Assembly (NCBI GenBank): GCA_030377965.1
Contig: JAUCGE010000009.1
Span: 1-64,000 of the forward strand
Length of the DNA: 64,000 bases
From: Desulfobacterales bacterium HSG16
Lineage (GTDB): Bacteria > Desulfobacterota > Desulfobacteria > Desulfobacterales > HSG16
Reading direction: 5' to 3'
A program made the translations under genes and the position numbers. Below are positions 53,445 through 62,934 of the stretch, one piece after another (position 1 is the first letter of the stretch; each line of letters opens with the position of its first letter). Under the pieces are notes generated by a model. It worked only from the letters and a program-made list of their open reading frames with translations, searched no databases and was not told the origin of the DNA.

Positions 53445-55244
53445 ATGGACAAGAAAAAAATAAGAACAAAACTGCTTAAACTGCTCGATCATGCGCCGCC
53501 ACTGAAAGAAATATTTCTTTCAGATGAATCTGTTGACATAAAACGTAACAAAATTCGCTATTTTCTGTCTGACACACTTATAGCCACATTTGATGATAAT
53601 CCGGCTATTCCGCCCCTTGAATGGGTACTTGCAAGAAACGCTGTCAATGTATTCCGCTCGGTATTGTCCAACAGGAGCGAAAGACTGGTCGGTTTCAGTC
53701 TGCTTGAGTATATTAACGGACTTTTGCACAAAGAATCTTATGATGGGTTTGAAGCTCCTGATCCCGGTTTTTTCTGCGAACTTGAACATCTTTTGCTGGG
53801 AATAAGCGGTAAAACCGGCATTTATCCCGAAAAACCACCTGCTTTCAAAAAATATAAGGGCAGAAAGGCTGCAAAATTGAGATCAGCGGATCTCTCCAGA
53901 ATGGCCCGCACAGGAAAGCGCTATATGAAGGAATATTCCTGCGGACTGGACAAAGAAATAGCCAGAAAGCGCAGCGAGAACAAAACCAGGATATTGAAAT
54001 ATTTCAAGGCCACGGAATTTGAATGGGAAAAATGGACATGGCATACCCGGCATATCATCAGGGATGTCAATACCTTGAATGATCTTATACAACTAACAGA
54101 AGAAGAATTTGAGGCTGTCCGGCTGGCCAAAAAAAATAAAATACCGTTTGGTATTACACCCTATTATCTTTCTCTGATGGATAAAGAATCAGGCCGTGAG
54201 CTGGATTATGCAGTTAGGGCACAGGTTATCCCATCTCTTGACTACGTTACTAAAATTAAAAGAAACAGGGATGACAAGCAATGTTCGATGGATTTCATGG
54301 TCGAAAGCGATACTTCTCCAATTGAAGGAATTACAAGGAGATATCCCAATATCGTTATATTGAAACCCATAATGACATGCCCTCAGATCTGTGTTTACTG
54401 CCAGAGAAACTGGGAAATTGAAGATGTCTATTCCAGGCAGGCTGCTCTTTCAAAAGAAAAACTGGATAAAGCTATCATGTGGATAGCCGAAACGCCTGAA
54501 ATCAGTGAGGTACTCATTACCGGCGGAGATCCTTTACTGTTGTCCAATGACAAGCTCGAAGGAATGTTGAAAAAGATATCAAGAATCGGTCATGTGGAAA
54601 GAATTCGGATTGGCACAAGAACGCCTGTCACCCTTCCCCAGCGAATAACCGAATCTCTTGCAAGAACGATCAACCGTTTTCACAACCCCGGAAAGCGGGA
54701 AGTTATTATCATGACTCATTTCGAGCATCCATATGAGATCACTCCCCAGTCTATGGATGCGGTTCAGAAATTCCGGCGTCATGGCATGGAGGTCTATAAC
54801 CAGTTGGTGTACACCTTTTACAACTCGAAAAAATTCGAAGCTTCTTTTCTTCGTCATAAACTGCGCCTGACTGGCGTGACCCCATATTACACTTTCAATA
54901 CCAAGGGCAAGGACGAGACAGATGATTACCGTGTTCCCATAGCCAGACTGCTTCAGGAGCAGCACGAAGAGGCCAGGCTGCTGCCCGGAACCGTTCGTAC
55001 CGATGAAATCGTTTTTAATGTCCCGCGCCTGGGAAAAAATTATCTAAGGGCATCCCAGCACCATGACGTTATTTCAATTCTTCCAGACGGCAGGCGCGTA
55101 TACGAATTCCATCCCTGGGAAAAAAAACTGTCTCTGGTTGATACTTATGTCTATACTGATGTTTCTATTTATAAATATCTGAAAAGGCTCAGAGCAATCG
55201 GGGAAAATGTTGCCGAGTATAAAACGATCTGGCATTATTACTAA
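53445..55244 (+). CDS. KamA-family radical SAM protein (lysine 2,3-aminomutase-like)
   Basis: A 599-residue protein. The radical SAM motif is MTCPQICVYCQRNWE (CxxxCxxC) near residue 310. It is followed by EVLITGGDPLLLSNDKL and IRIGTRTPVTLPQRI, both hallmarks of the lysine 2,3-aminomutase group. The first ~200 residues are an extra N-terminal region, so the chain is longer than typical KamA (about 415-470). Family members move an amino group using SAM and PLP. I could not confirm the PLP lysine, so the substrate may not be lysine. It has its own promoter and a strong AAGGAGG, and no obvious partner genes. Confidence 0.88.
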   Translation: MDKKKIRTKLLKLLDHAPPLKEIFLSDESVDIKRNKIRYFLSDTLIATFDDNPAIPPLEWVLARNAVNVFRSVLSNRSERLVGFSLLEYINGLLHKESYDGFEAPDPGFFCELEHLLLGISGKTGIYPEKPPAFKKYKGRKAAKLRSADLSRMARTGKRYMKEYSCGLDKEIARKRSENKTRILKYFKATEFEWEKWTWHTRHIIRDVNTLNDLIQLTEEEFEAVRLAKKNKIPFGITPYYLSLMDKESGRELDYAVRAQVIPSLDYVTKIKRNRDDKQCSMDFMVESDTSPIEGITRRYPNIVILKPIMTCPQICVYCQRNWEIEDVYSRQAALSKEKLDKAIMWIAETPEISEVLITGGDPLLLSNDKLEGMLKKISRIGHVERIRIGTRTPVTLPQRITESLARTINRFHNPGKREVIIMTHFEHPYEITPQSMDAVQKFRRHGMEVYNQLVYTFYNSKKFEASFLRHKLRLTGVTPYYTFNTKGKDETDDYRVPIARLLQEQHEEARLLPGTVRTDEIVFNVPRLGKNYLRASQHHDVISILPDGRRVYEFHPWEKKLSLVDTYVYTDVSIYKYLKRLRAIGENVAEYKTIWHYY

Positions 55245-55366
55245 CAAAGCTGTATATCCACGGATAGTCCTGCCCTTTGCTCATGCGCCAGTTCCGAAGG
55301 TCTAAGTTTACGATACAAATTCCAGGTTGTGGCTATTTTTGTACATTATTCTTGTTGTTCAATGTC

Positions 55367-55978
55367 TCAGTCTTCATGTCCTGCTGTGTAGTGTTCCACA
55401 AGTTCTTCAATTGGCTGACCTGTTGATGTCATAGCCACAGGATTGATTGCAAGCAATCCTTTCCATGCCTGGATGGCTCCATCTTTATCGTTTACGTCGT
55501 GGAGCAGGACTATGCCTTTGTTAAAACGTGAAACCTCATGTTTGGGATTTGCAGCAATGGCCTTGTCAAAAGATTGAACAGCCTTCTGATATTGTTTGGT
55601 GCGTCGGTACATGACTCCAAGGTCAGTCAATACATCGGCATTATCCGGGGAGATCGCAAGTGATTTTTCATATGCATCAATGGCATTTTTGAATTGTCCG
55701 CTGTCGAAATAAAGGTTGCCCAACTGGATCAATGCCTTGTAATCTTCCGGATTTTTTGCCACTTGTTTTACAATACCATCTATCATCGCCGTCAGATTAC
55801 GGTCATTGCCCGGGGCAGGCTTATTTTGTGTCTGTTTATGAATACTGGCAGGCAATGCCGCTTTACCGGATTTGTAAACTCCGAAAAATACGCCTGAAAT
55901 AAAACCTGCAACAAGTGCAATCGATATTGCTATCAGCATGGTCTCTTTTTTTACGTAATTATTTTGTCTTGTCTCCAT
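55367..55978 (-). CDS. Membrane-anchored TPR protein
   Basis: A 203-residue protein. One N-terminal membrane helix (LIAISIALVAGFISGVFFGV) is followed by a short linker and three to four TPR units (about 75-185), for example ALIQLGNLYFDSGQFKNAID and VLTDLGVMYRRTKQYQKAVQ. The repeats probably face the periplasm and hold a protein partner. AAGGCAT precedes the ATG. It resembles the CcmH/CycH-like scaffold proteins common in Desulfobacterota, but no cytochrome biogenesis gene is near. Confidence 0.85.
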   Translation of the reverse strand: METRQNNYVKKETMLIAISIALVAGFISGVFFGVYKSGKAALPASIHKQTQNKPAPGNDRNLTAMIDGIVKQVAKNPEDYKALIQLGNLYFDSGQFKNAIDAYEKSLAISPDNADVLTDLGVMYRRTKQYQKAVQSFDKAIAANPKHEVSRFNKGIVLLHDVNDKDGAIQAWKGLLAINPVAMTSTGQPIEELVEHYTAGHED

Positions 55979-56036
55979 GTTTTTTTATGCCTTAATATTT
56001 TATTTGGTTGATGTGACTGAAAAATACAAAAATACG

Positions 56037-56072
56037 TTAGGGCTGTGGATGAAATAACTTCCACAACCCTTA
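56037..56072 (-). terminator. Hairpin repeat acting as probable terminator
   Basis: On the minus strand GGGTTGTGGA, ten bases, TCCACAGCCC forms a ten-base stem five bases past the stop of the 56077 gene, and TATTTTTG follows shortly after. It is the best-preserved copy of the repeat also present at 13423-13584. Confidence 0.55.
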
Positions 56073-56076
56073 TTTT

Positions 56077-56475
56077 TCAGTTGGTTTCAGTGTTTTTTGA
56101 AATTTTTTTCCCGCCAGCAAGGTATTCAGCAATTTCATCAACGCTTTTTATAAATTCGTAGGGTTCCTTGTTCTCCCATTTCCAAGTTTTTCCAATCACA
56201 AAATGTCTGACAGGAAGCTTGGAGGTGGTAACATTTATGGTATCAGATATTGTGGTAATCATCTGAACAGCCATCATACTGGAACTCTTGACACTGGAAA
56301 TTGCCCACAATTGATCTTTTATCTGCCAGACTTCCATGATCGAAATTGTCCATGAAGGGTTTGGAACAGCCAGATCAATTGAAATTTCGTATGTTTCCAT
56401 AATTTCTTCCGCCCATATTCCTGAATGTGTTAAAAGAATGAACACCAATGCAGATACAATGCATTTTTTGATCAT
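56077..56475 (-). CDS. Small secreted protein of unknown function
   Basis: A 132-residue protein with a clear signal peptide (CIVSALVFILLTHSGIWAEE). The mature part is about 110 residues of alternating strands (YEISIDLAVPNP, WTISIMEVWQI, MITTISDTINV) ending in a short helix and a Lys-rich tail. It has no cysteines after cleavage and no motif I recognise. GGAGTAAACG precedes the ATG. Likely periplasmic. Confidence 0.7.
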   Translation of the reverse strand: MIKKCIVSALVFILLTHSGIWAEEIMETYEISIDLAVPNPSWTISIMEVWQIKDQLWAISSVKSSSMMAVQMITTISDTINVTTSKLPVRHFVIGKTWKWENKEPYEFIKSVDEIAEYLAGGKKISKNTETN

Positions 56476-56599
56476 CGTTTACTCCATCTGCCGAAAAAAA
56501 AGCCAGGAAAACAACAATGCGGCTATAGCGTTGGAATCAAAATTGAAAAACAGAATGCAGTAACCGGCCTAAAACGATAAAAATCCGGTCGTTTCAATT

Positions 56600-56857
56600 T
56601 TATTTGGAGGGTTCATCAAATTTGAATCCACAGGTATCTGCTGTCAATGATTCAGAGCGGGTTCTTGGGTATTTCCGACAGCTCGGCGGACGCAATTTGT
56701 AAATAGTACAATAGCTGCTGCCGTCATCAGCATACTTGAGAAAAAAGCATGTATTTGGAAGATGGCAACACCGTCCGCACCTGACGCATTGGCCGGATCG
56801 AGTTTTGGATATCGGCAGCAGTACACTCGTTATAGATCTGATTAATTTTGCTTTCAT
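56600..56857 (-). CDS. YkgJ-type zinc/iron cysteine-cluster protein
   Basis: An 85-residue protein. RCGRCCHLPNTCFF and, later, YCTIYKLRPPSCRKYP match the YkgJ family, whose cysteines bind metal. It lies at the short end of family lengths, but the whole cluster is present. The ribosome site before the ATG is weak (AGAAG). Co-directional with, but 124 bases from, the secreted protein gene downstream. Confidence 0.8.
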   Translation of the reverse strand: MKAKLIRSITSVLLPISKTRSGQCVRCGRCCHLPNTCFFLKYADDGSSYCTIYKLRPPSCRKYPRTRSESLTADTCGFKFDEPSK

Positions 56858-57161
56858 TGGCTTCTATTAAAAAATCCGATGTGAATGATTAATGGAGATT
56901 CAATTCGTCAAGCTCCATATCTGACGTTATTTAAAGACCTTATAATAGCTTGCTATAGTGCAGATTGTGATCTGAGCATTGCAAGTTTTGTTTTAATCAG
57001 CGAACATAAATCAGAATCTTGATTGATGTCAAGAAAATATATCCCATTTCTATAGCAATAGCAGAAAAAGTGATGTTTATTTTTTATGTTTAATTTAAAA
57101 AACAGTAAGTTATATCTTTCAATTCATTGGAATAGCAATTTTTGAGATTCAGAAGCACCCA
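56858..57161. other. AT-rich gene-free stretch
   Basis: This 304-bp stretch lies between the SNF2 gene stop and the YkgJ gene start. It is clearly AT-rich, with no reading frame of note. The only structure seen is a small palindrome, ATAGC-TT-GCTAT, near 56945. It probably holds the promoter of the YkgJ gene, which I could not place. Confidence 0.5.
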
Positions 57162-59870
57162 TCAAAAAGGCATTTTAAACTTCATGGTTACCTCGCCGGT
57201 GTTCTGATCAATGGAGATCATTTTATGGTCATCACCTGTTGTTTCAATCTTTTTTCCTGTGGCCATTTCCATAAGTCCGCTTATAAACTGCATACCTGAA
57301 TTTAAAACCGCCTCTATTTTTTCAGGCGGTTGTTCCGCAAAACTTTGACCCTGCAAAGGGTCTCTGTTGCCGCCATCCCTTACGACTGCAGCCCCCTGCC
57401 TGTCCAAATGTTCCACAGTTGTTTCCTCTGCGCCATAATCGACCTTCTCATCTTTTTCAAGTACTTGAGGGTTCAGATAATGGGGAGTATCTTCGGGTAT
57501 TTCCTCCTGACTTTGAGACTGTGCCGGTGGAAGCAGAGCTTCTTCTCCCATCAACTCGCGCAATCTGTTGAGCAGTTCAGTACGTTTTTCACGGGAAAAC
57601 TCCACTTTGTCCGTGCCGCCGTCGAACACTCCTTTGAAAAGATCAGTTTTGAGTTGAATACCGGCTAAAATATTTTCCTCTATACTGCTTTTTGCAATCA
57701 AATTGACCACATTGATGGTTTTACTTTTCTGACCGATCCGGTTTACCCTTCCGATTCTCTGGTTCATTTTGGCAGGGTTCCAGGGCAGCTCGAAATTTAT
57801 CACGCAATCACCAGCCTGAAGATTCAATCCGGTTCCTCCAGCGTCCGTTGACAGAAACACCTTACAATCAGGATTGTCAGTAAATTCGTCTATGAGTGCC
57901 TGCCGTTTGTGTACCGGAACTTTTCCTGATAATTCCACAAACGGAATTTTAACTGAAGACAGATGCTTTGCGATAAGAAATGTCATTGTAGTCCATTCGC
58001 TGAAGATAACGACCTTTCTCCTGCTTTGTATCACAAGCTCATCAACAATCCCCTCAAGTTCTTTCAGTTTCGGGGAATGGTGGGTCTTCTTGTCGATCAG
58101 ATAGGTCGAATCACATACCATTCTCATGCAGAGCAGAAGCTCCATTATTCGACGCAGATCCATGGGAGTGATATGTTTCTTGTTCAAAATGGGAAGCAGA
58201 GACTGGACATAGCCCGCATGCATCTCTCTTTGCTCTTTAGTAAGATCTATGTAGTAATTATTGACGATTTCATCAGGAAGCTCGGTCAGTACTTCCTCTT
58301 TCCGCCTTCTTATAACGATATTTTTCAGCTTTTCATGTAAAACATTAAGATTCCTGTATCCCAATATTCGACCCTTTTTCTTTGCACTCAGCATAAAATG
58401 ATCTGCCGCGAACTGCCACAGCGGGGAGAGAAAATCAGTGTCAAGGAACTGAACTATGGAATATACATCTTCAAGCTTGTTTTCCAGGGGCGTACCGGTA
58501 AGGACAAGGGCATGTTTTCGCGGTATGCTCTTGACAGCATCGGCAGTTTTTGTGTTGAAGTTTTTTATACGCTGGGCTTCGTCCAGGATTATCAGATCCG
58601 GCTTGAACCTTGATATGATAGTAACATCCCGTAACACAGCTTCATAGTTGGTAATCTTGAACAGACTGTCATCATTTTCATAAGTTTCCCGGCGTTTCAA
58701 TGCAGAACCTGCGACAATGACACATTTTTCAGAAGTGAAACGTTCGATTTCCCGCTTCCATTGCTCTTTCAACGAAGCCACAGTCACCACTATGACCCGC
58801 TCAAAACCAAAGACCTTTTTTTTCAATTTTGAGATCATGATGGCCTGCAAGGTTTTGCCCAGACCCATTTCATCTCCGATAAGGGCAGCTTTTTTGTACA
58901 GGCAAAACTTTATTCCTTCTTTCTGATAAGGGTAGAGTTGTGATTCGACTTTGCCCATTTTCGGTAATCCAGACTTAGAAAGCTCGGCACTCTGGATGTC
59001 TGACATAGTATCATTTATTTTTTTTAAAACGATTTCCCTGACCCGCACTTTCTTATTCCCATCAATTCCAGATAAAAAATTCAGGAACTCGGCAATATCA
59101 GGTTTCGCAAAAAAGCCGTCTTTGTCAAAATATTTCGAAAGAAGCGGGGCAATATCCTTTATCTGTTTTTGAGGGCGTTCACAGAAAAGCCGGGGAACGC
59201 ATTTATCAGAATCCCAGAAGATATCGACAAAAGGGAATTTTTCTTTTTTAAGCTGTGTCTTGTATCCTCTTTTCTTTTTCAGGACATTACACATATAAAT
59301 CAGGTGTTTGCAGGTATTAAGCCGGTTTGTAAGAAAATCCGGGCATGAGCAGTGTCCGTTTTCGTTTTCCGGGTCATGGATTGTTACCTGATACTGCTTT
59401 CCCTCGGGTGTTTCCACCATATGCTCACCTTTGAACATATCGCCATATGTCGGAATGAACGATTCGCTCCCAGCCCGTTTACGCCTGTCTTTCATGGCCT
59501 GTTCTCTGATTTGTTCAGGTGTGAGATAAGCTTCTTCCGATTCCACATCAGGGACGGATTCTTTTTTTGCCTTGACCTGCTTGATATAATGCAACTGGTC
59601 ATGAACGTCCAGAAGTACGGCAACCGTATGTTTGCACCCGGAACCTGGATAGGGGCAGTCGCAAAAAGTTTTAAGCCCGGTGTCATGAAAATTGATGCGA
59701 GCTGTGTAATCTCCGTAGTTTCCATCCACATCATAAAGGAACGATCCGACATCTGTATCCGCATCAGCGCATAAAAACGCGCCATGTTCAAAAATTTTGC
59801 GGCCTCTCTGATAGATGATATCTGAATCGGCAACATTGGTGCGAATATAATCAGGTGTCAGGTCAAACAT
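57162..59870 (-). CDS. SNF2-family helicase with SWIM zinc fingers
   Basis: A 902-residue SWI2/SNF2 ATPase. Two SWIM-type zinc fingers lie at the N-terminus: FCDCPYPGSGCKHTV near residue 70 and HCSCPDFLTNRLNTCKH near 195. The helicase core follows: GDEMGLGKTLQAI (Walker A, about 335), IILDEAQRIKN (Walker B, DEAQ form), LTGTPLENKLEDVY, STDAGGTGLNLQ and QRIGRVNRIGQ in the second RecA lobe. The C-terminal ~110 residues are acidic and unassigned. These proteins remodel DNA-protein complexes, often in transcription recovery or defence. AGGAGG lies nine bases before the ATG. No neighbouring defence genes were found. Confidence 0.92.
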   Translation of the reverse strand: MFDLTPDYIRTNVADSDIIYQRGRKIFEHGAFLCADADTDVGSFLYDVDGNYGDYTARINFHDTGLKTFCDCPYPGSGCKHTVAVLLDVHDQLHYIKQVKAKKESVPDVESEEAYLTPEQIREQAMKDRRKRAGSESFIPTYGDMFKGEHMVETPEGKQYQVTIHDPENENGHCSCPDFLTNRLNTCKHLIYMCNVLKKKRGYKTQLKKEKFPFVDIFWDSDKCVPRLFCERPQKQIKDIAPLLSKYFDKDGFFAKPDIAEFLNFLSGIDGNKKVRVREIVLKKINDTMSDIQSAELSKSGLPKMGKVESQLYPYQKEGIKFCLYKKAALIGDEMGLGKTLQAIMISKLKKKVFGFERVIVVTVASLKEQWKREIERFTSEKCVIVAGSALKRRETYENDDSLFKITNYEAVLRDVTIISRFKPDLIILDEAQRIKNFNTKTADAVKSIPRKHALVLTGTPLENKLEDVYSIVQFLDTDFLSPLWQFAADHFMLSAKKKGRILGYRNLNVLHEKLKNIVIRRRKEEVLTELPDEIVNNYYIDLTKEQREMHAGYVQSLLPILNKKHITPMDLRRIMELLLCMRMVCDSTYLIDKKTHHSPKLKELEGIVDELVIQSRRKVVIFSEWTTMTFLIAKHLSSVKIPFVELSGKVPVHKRQALIDEFTDNPDCKVFLSTDAGGTGLNLQAGDCVINFELPWNPAKMNQRIGRVNRIGQKSKTINVVNLIAKSSIEENILAGIQLKTDLFKGVFDGGTDKVEFSREKRTELLNRLRELMGEEALLPPAQSQSQEEIPEDTPHYLNPQVLEKDEKVDYGAEETTVEHLDRQGAAVVRDGGNRDPLQGQSFAEQPPEKIEAVLNSGMQFISGLMEMATGKKIETTGDDHKMISIDQNTGEVTMKFKMPF

Positions 59871-60038
59871 AAACGATTCCTCCTACAGATTTGGTTTTTC
59901 TTGTGCAAATTTAAAAATGAAGAATTTTTTCACAAAGCATTATTACGGTCAAGGAAAAACAATATTCTGGACTATCAGTTGTCAATTTGAAAACATTATT
60001 TTATTTTTACCAAAATACGATCCATCCATGACCCTAAT

Positions 60039-60704
60039 TTATGTTTTATCTGCACCGTTTTTTTCAAAGCTTTCAAATGCCATGCTTGCAGTTCTCGGTA
60101 AAAATTTCCATTTGTCTGTTTCATGGCTGATTTTGGTTTTCTCCCCTGACTGTTCATTTACTTTATAAAACTCCCTGCTTATAGGCAGGCGCGTCTCATA
60201 GGACAATTTATCGAGAAAGGCATTCCAGTCCTTTATGGATAAAATATTGCTGTTTTCATTGATCAGTACATTGGGGACACCTTTTTTATCAACCAGATAC
60301 AGATAATGGTATGTAACTGTTTCAGACCTTATTTCACCGATCCACAGGATAAACTCAAAATTTTTTAGTTCAAAGATTTTTTCAGGGCTGCCGTCTATTT
60401 TCGGTCCTTGATGGATAAGAATTTTCTGCGTGATGATCAAGTGTTCTTTGAAAAATATCCTCGACAAAAAAAATAAAACGAGAAGGATAGCGATGATAAA
60501 AGGCAGGACAGGCCAGAGTTTTATACCATGCTGATACAACAGAATAGTGATAATCGTTCCCATACTGGCAAGGCCATAAAATATGAAAAAAAATACGAAC
60601 GGGAAGGGATAAAACAATCCGTAATAGAAATCGCTGCTCACAGGCATTTTTATAATTTTTTTCCTGACAGCACTTTTAAGCAGGCTTCCCATGTATGAAA
60701 TCAC
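60039..60704 (-). CDS. Two-helix membrane protein, PH-like, unknown function
   Basis: A 221-residue protein. Two close membrane segments (YPFPFVFFFIFYGLASMGTI and LWPVLPFIIAILLVLFFL) are followed by a soluble domain with strands such as HLIITQKILIHQG and FELKNFEFILWIGEI. It resembles bacterial PH-like membrane proteins, but the match is not certain. The start is GTG at 60704 or ATG at 60692 (MGSLLKS). No partner gene is adjacent; it is followed by the SNF2 gene 168 bases away. Confidence 0.65.
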   Translation of the reverse strand: MISYMGSLLKSAVRKKIIKMPVSSDFYYGLFYPFPFVFFFIFYGLASMGTIITILLYQHGIKLWPVLPFIIAILLVLFFLSRIFFKEHLIITQKILIHQGPKIDGSPEKIFELKNFEFILWIGEIRSETVTYHYLYLVDKKGVPNVLINENSNILSIKDWNAFLDKLSYETRLPISREFYKVNEQSGEKTKISHETDKWKFLPRTASMAFESFEKNGADKT

Positions 60705-60880
60705 CAGTTTAAACGTTTAAAGTCATAAGATCTTTGCATCTCGTTTTTACGGATACGCTGCCTGGCCGGATAAATCTTTAATGATTTACATTAACACAAA
60801 GGTGCAATATAACACCTTAATTTATTCACCACAATAGCTTATTCAAGCCTTTTGATAATATGAGCCATTACATAAAAAAA

Positions 60881-60909
60881 TTGCCCTTTACACTGTTATT
60901 TGTTACACT
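60881..60909 (+). promoter_or_regulatory. Possible promoter of the fatty acyl-AMP ligase gene
   Basis: TTGCCC (60881-60886) and TACACT (60904-60909) are 17 bases apart, in the AT-rich 305-bp divergent gap (60705-61009). The leader would be about 95 bases. No other signal is clear in the gap. Confidence 0.42.
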
Positions 60910-61009
60910 CATAAAATTTGAAAAATGAAAATCACAAGAAAGAGATTGCCCAAAAGAAACAGTATGGAAAAATTTGGAAAAACGTCATTTGTTGCATAAG
61001 GAGCTTAAA

Positions 61010-62875
61010 ATGAGCAACTATGGAAAGGGAGAATTACCTGGTACAGCATCCACTCTGGTCGAACTTCTTCGGAACAGGGCGATTGATCAGCCTGAAAAAA
61101 CAGCATTTATTTTTTTACAAGACGGTCATATCGAAAAAGACAGATTGACGTATAGCGTACTGGATCAAAAGGCTATGAGCATTGCAGCTCGGTTGCAGGC
61201 TATCGGGATCGGAACAGGTCAGCGGGCTTTGCTTCTTTATCCTCCTGGTATAGATTATATTGCCGCTTTCATGGGGTGTCTGTATGCAGGAGTTACGGCA
61301 GTTCCAGTATATCCTCCTCATCAGGCCCGGCCCGAACGTACTCTGCTCAGACTGGACAACGTTTTGAAAAGTGCAATGCCTGACATTTCCCTGACCATTG
61401 CTCCAATTCTTGATGTGATGAGAAAAAAATTTTCCAAAGATCCTTATTTGAACAAAATGTACTGGCTTGCTACCGATGATATTGAAGATGTTCATAAGGA
61501 ATGGAAAAATACGCCCGTATCCGAAGAAACCATTGCCTGTGTTCAATACACATCAGGAGCTAGCGGAAAGCCAAAAGGTGTGATGATCAGTCATGGAAAC
61601 CTTTTGCACAATGAAAAAATGCTTCAAAAGAGTTTTCAACTCGAAGAACAATCTAATATTGTCAGCTGGCTGCCCCTTTATCATGATATGGGTCTTGTGG
61701 GAAACATGGTTCTTGCTTTATATGCAGGCACACCATGTATTCTCCTGTCACAGATAGCTTTTCTAAAAGATCCCCTGCTCTGGCTTAAAGCCATATCTCA
61801 TTATAAAGCAGAATACAGCGGTTCCACTAATTCTGGTTATGAATTATGTATCCGCAAAATTGATACCAATGAAATAAATATTGATCTGAGTTGCTGGAAA
61901 ATAGCTTTTAATGGATTTGATCCAGTAAGAGCGGATACGATTGAAAGATTTTCCAAAAAATTTGCTTCATGCGGTTTTTCCAAAAAATCTTTTTTTCCCT
62001 TCTATGGCCTTGCAGAAGCTACTATGACTGCTTCATGCGGCATCAAAAACAACCTGCCGGTCGTTTGCAGGGTACAGGCAGGAGCAATTGAGAAGAATCT
62101 GATTATTCCGACTGTTGACAGTGGCGAGAAAACACGCATAATTGTTGGATGCGGCAATGTTGATTGTGAACAAAATATCGTGATAGCCAGTCCGGATACT
62201 CATAAATCCTGTAAACCGGATACAGTCGGAGAAATATGGATTTCAGGTAAAAATGTGGCAAAAGGCTATTGTGAGATGCCCGAAGAAACAAAAAAAACTT
62301 TTCAGGCATTTTTATCAGATACCGGAGAAGGGCCGTTTTTGCGTACAGGAGATCTTGGATTCATTCAAAACAATGAACTTTTTGTCACAGGAAAGCTCAA
62401 AGATATCATTGTCATCCAGGAGCGCATTTATTATCCCTACGCTATTGAGCTTATCGCTGAACAGAGCTATTCGAGGCTGCGTCCAGGATGCGTCGCTGCG
62501 TTTTCGACAAAAGTCAATGAAAAAAATCAGCTCATCATCGTTGCCGAGGCCGAGCTTCGTTTCAAGGAAGATGCGGACGGACAACCAGGAAAATCGTCCT
62601 ATTCAAAGCGCCGCACGGAGGTCATGCTGCCTGAATATACTCCGGCAGATCAGTCACCTTTAAAGCCGGATGAGGCATTTGCCACCATCCGCAATGCTAT
62701 AAAAAAAGAATTTGGACTGGAAGTATTCGAGATACTGCTCATCAGACTCGGAACTATTCCCAAAACTTCAAGCGGTAAAATCAAGCGCCATGCCTGTCGT
62801 GTGGGATTTCTCAAAGGAACTTTGAATACAGTAGCAAAGAGCTTGATCTCCTCAGATGACAGCCTGGCATTTTAA
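61010..62875 (+). CDS. Fatty acyl-AMP ligase (FAAL-type AMP-binding enzyme)
   Basis: A 621-residue adenylate-forming enzyme. The start region (ASTLVELLRNRAIDQPEKTA) and VTAVPVYPPHQARPERTLLR are typical of FAALs. The P-loop reads YTSGASGKPKGVMISHGNL, then WLPLYHDMGLVGN and FYGLAEATMTAS. The catalytic Lys near the end is in KTSSGKIKRHACR. FAALs activate a fatty acid as acyl-AMP and hand it to an acyl carrier protein. Here no ACP, PKS or thioesterase domain is fused, so the acceptor is elsewhere. AAGGAG lies seven bases before the ATG at 61010; an earlier in-frame ATG lacks a site. It may be co-transcribed with the VTT-flavoprotein gene. Confidence 0.9.
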   Translation: MSNYGKGELPGTASTLVELLRNRAIDQPEKTAFIFLQDGHIEKDRLTYSVLDQKAMSIAARLQAIGIGTGQRALLLYPPGIDYIAAFMGCLYAGVTAVPVYPPHQARPERTLLRLDNVLKSAMPDISLTIAPILDVMRKKFSKDPYLNKMYWLATDDIEDVHKEWKNTPVSEETIACVQYTSGASGKPKGVMISHGNLLHNEKMLQKSFQLEEQSNIVSWLPLYHDMGLVGNMVLALYAGTPCILLSQIAFLKDPLLWLKAISHYKAEYSGSTNSGYELCIRKIDTNEINIDLSCWKIAFNGFDPVRADTIERFSKKFASCGFSKKSFFPFYGLAEATMTASCGIKNNLPVVCRVQAGAIEKNLIIPTVDSGEKTRIIVGCGNVDCEQNIVIASPDTHKSCKPDTVGEIWISGKNVAKGYCEMPEETKKTFQAFLSDTGEGPFLRTGDLGFIQNNELFVTGKLKDIIVIQERIYYPYAIELIAEQSYSRLRPGCVAAFSTKVNEKNQLIIVAEAELRFKEDADGQPGKSSYSKRRTEVMLPEYTPADQSPLKPDEAFATIRNAIKKEFGLEVFEILLIRLGTIPKTSSGKIKRHACRVGFLKGTLNTVAKSLISSDDSLAF

Positions 62876-62878
62876 TGC

Positions 62879-62934
62879 GGGAAATCATGAAAGGGAAATC
62901 ATGAAAGGGACATCATGAAGGGGAAATCATCAAA
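62879..62934 (+). repeat. Four tandem 14-bp repeats forming coupled mini-ORFs
   Basis: The unit GGGAAATCATGAAA occurs at 62879, 62893, 62907 (GGGACATCATGAAG) and 62921 (with ATC in place of ATG). Each of the first three supplies a GGGA and an ATG (62887, 62901, 62915). The first two ATGs open five-codon frames, MKGKS and MKGTS, whose TGA overlaps the next ATG. The third opens the VTT-flavoprotein gene. Because 14 is not a multiple of three, loss or gain of a unit changes how the frames link. Confidence 0.85.

Noticed and set aside
59970-59997. TTGACA-like promoter upstream of the SNF2 gene
   Set aside because: A minus-strand TTGACA is present, but the hexamer 17 bases on (TTGTTT) is too poor a -10 to list.
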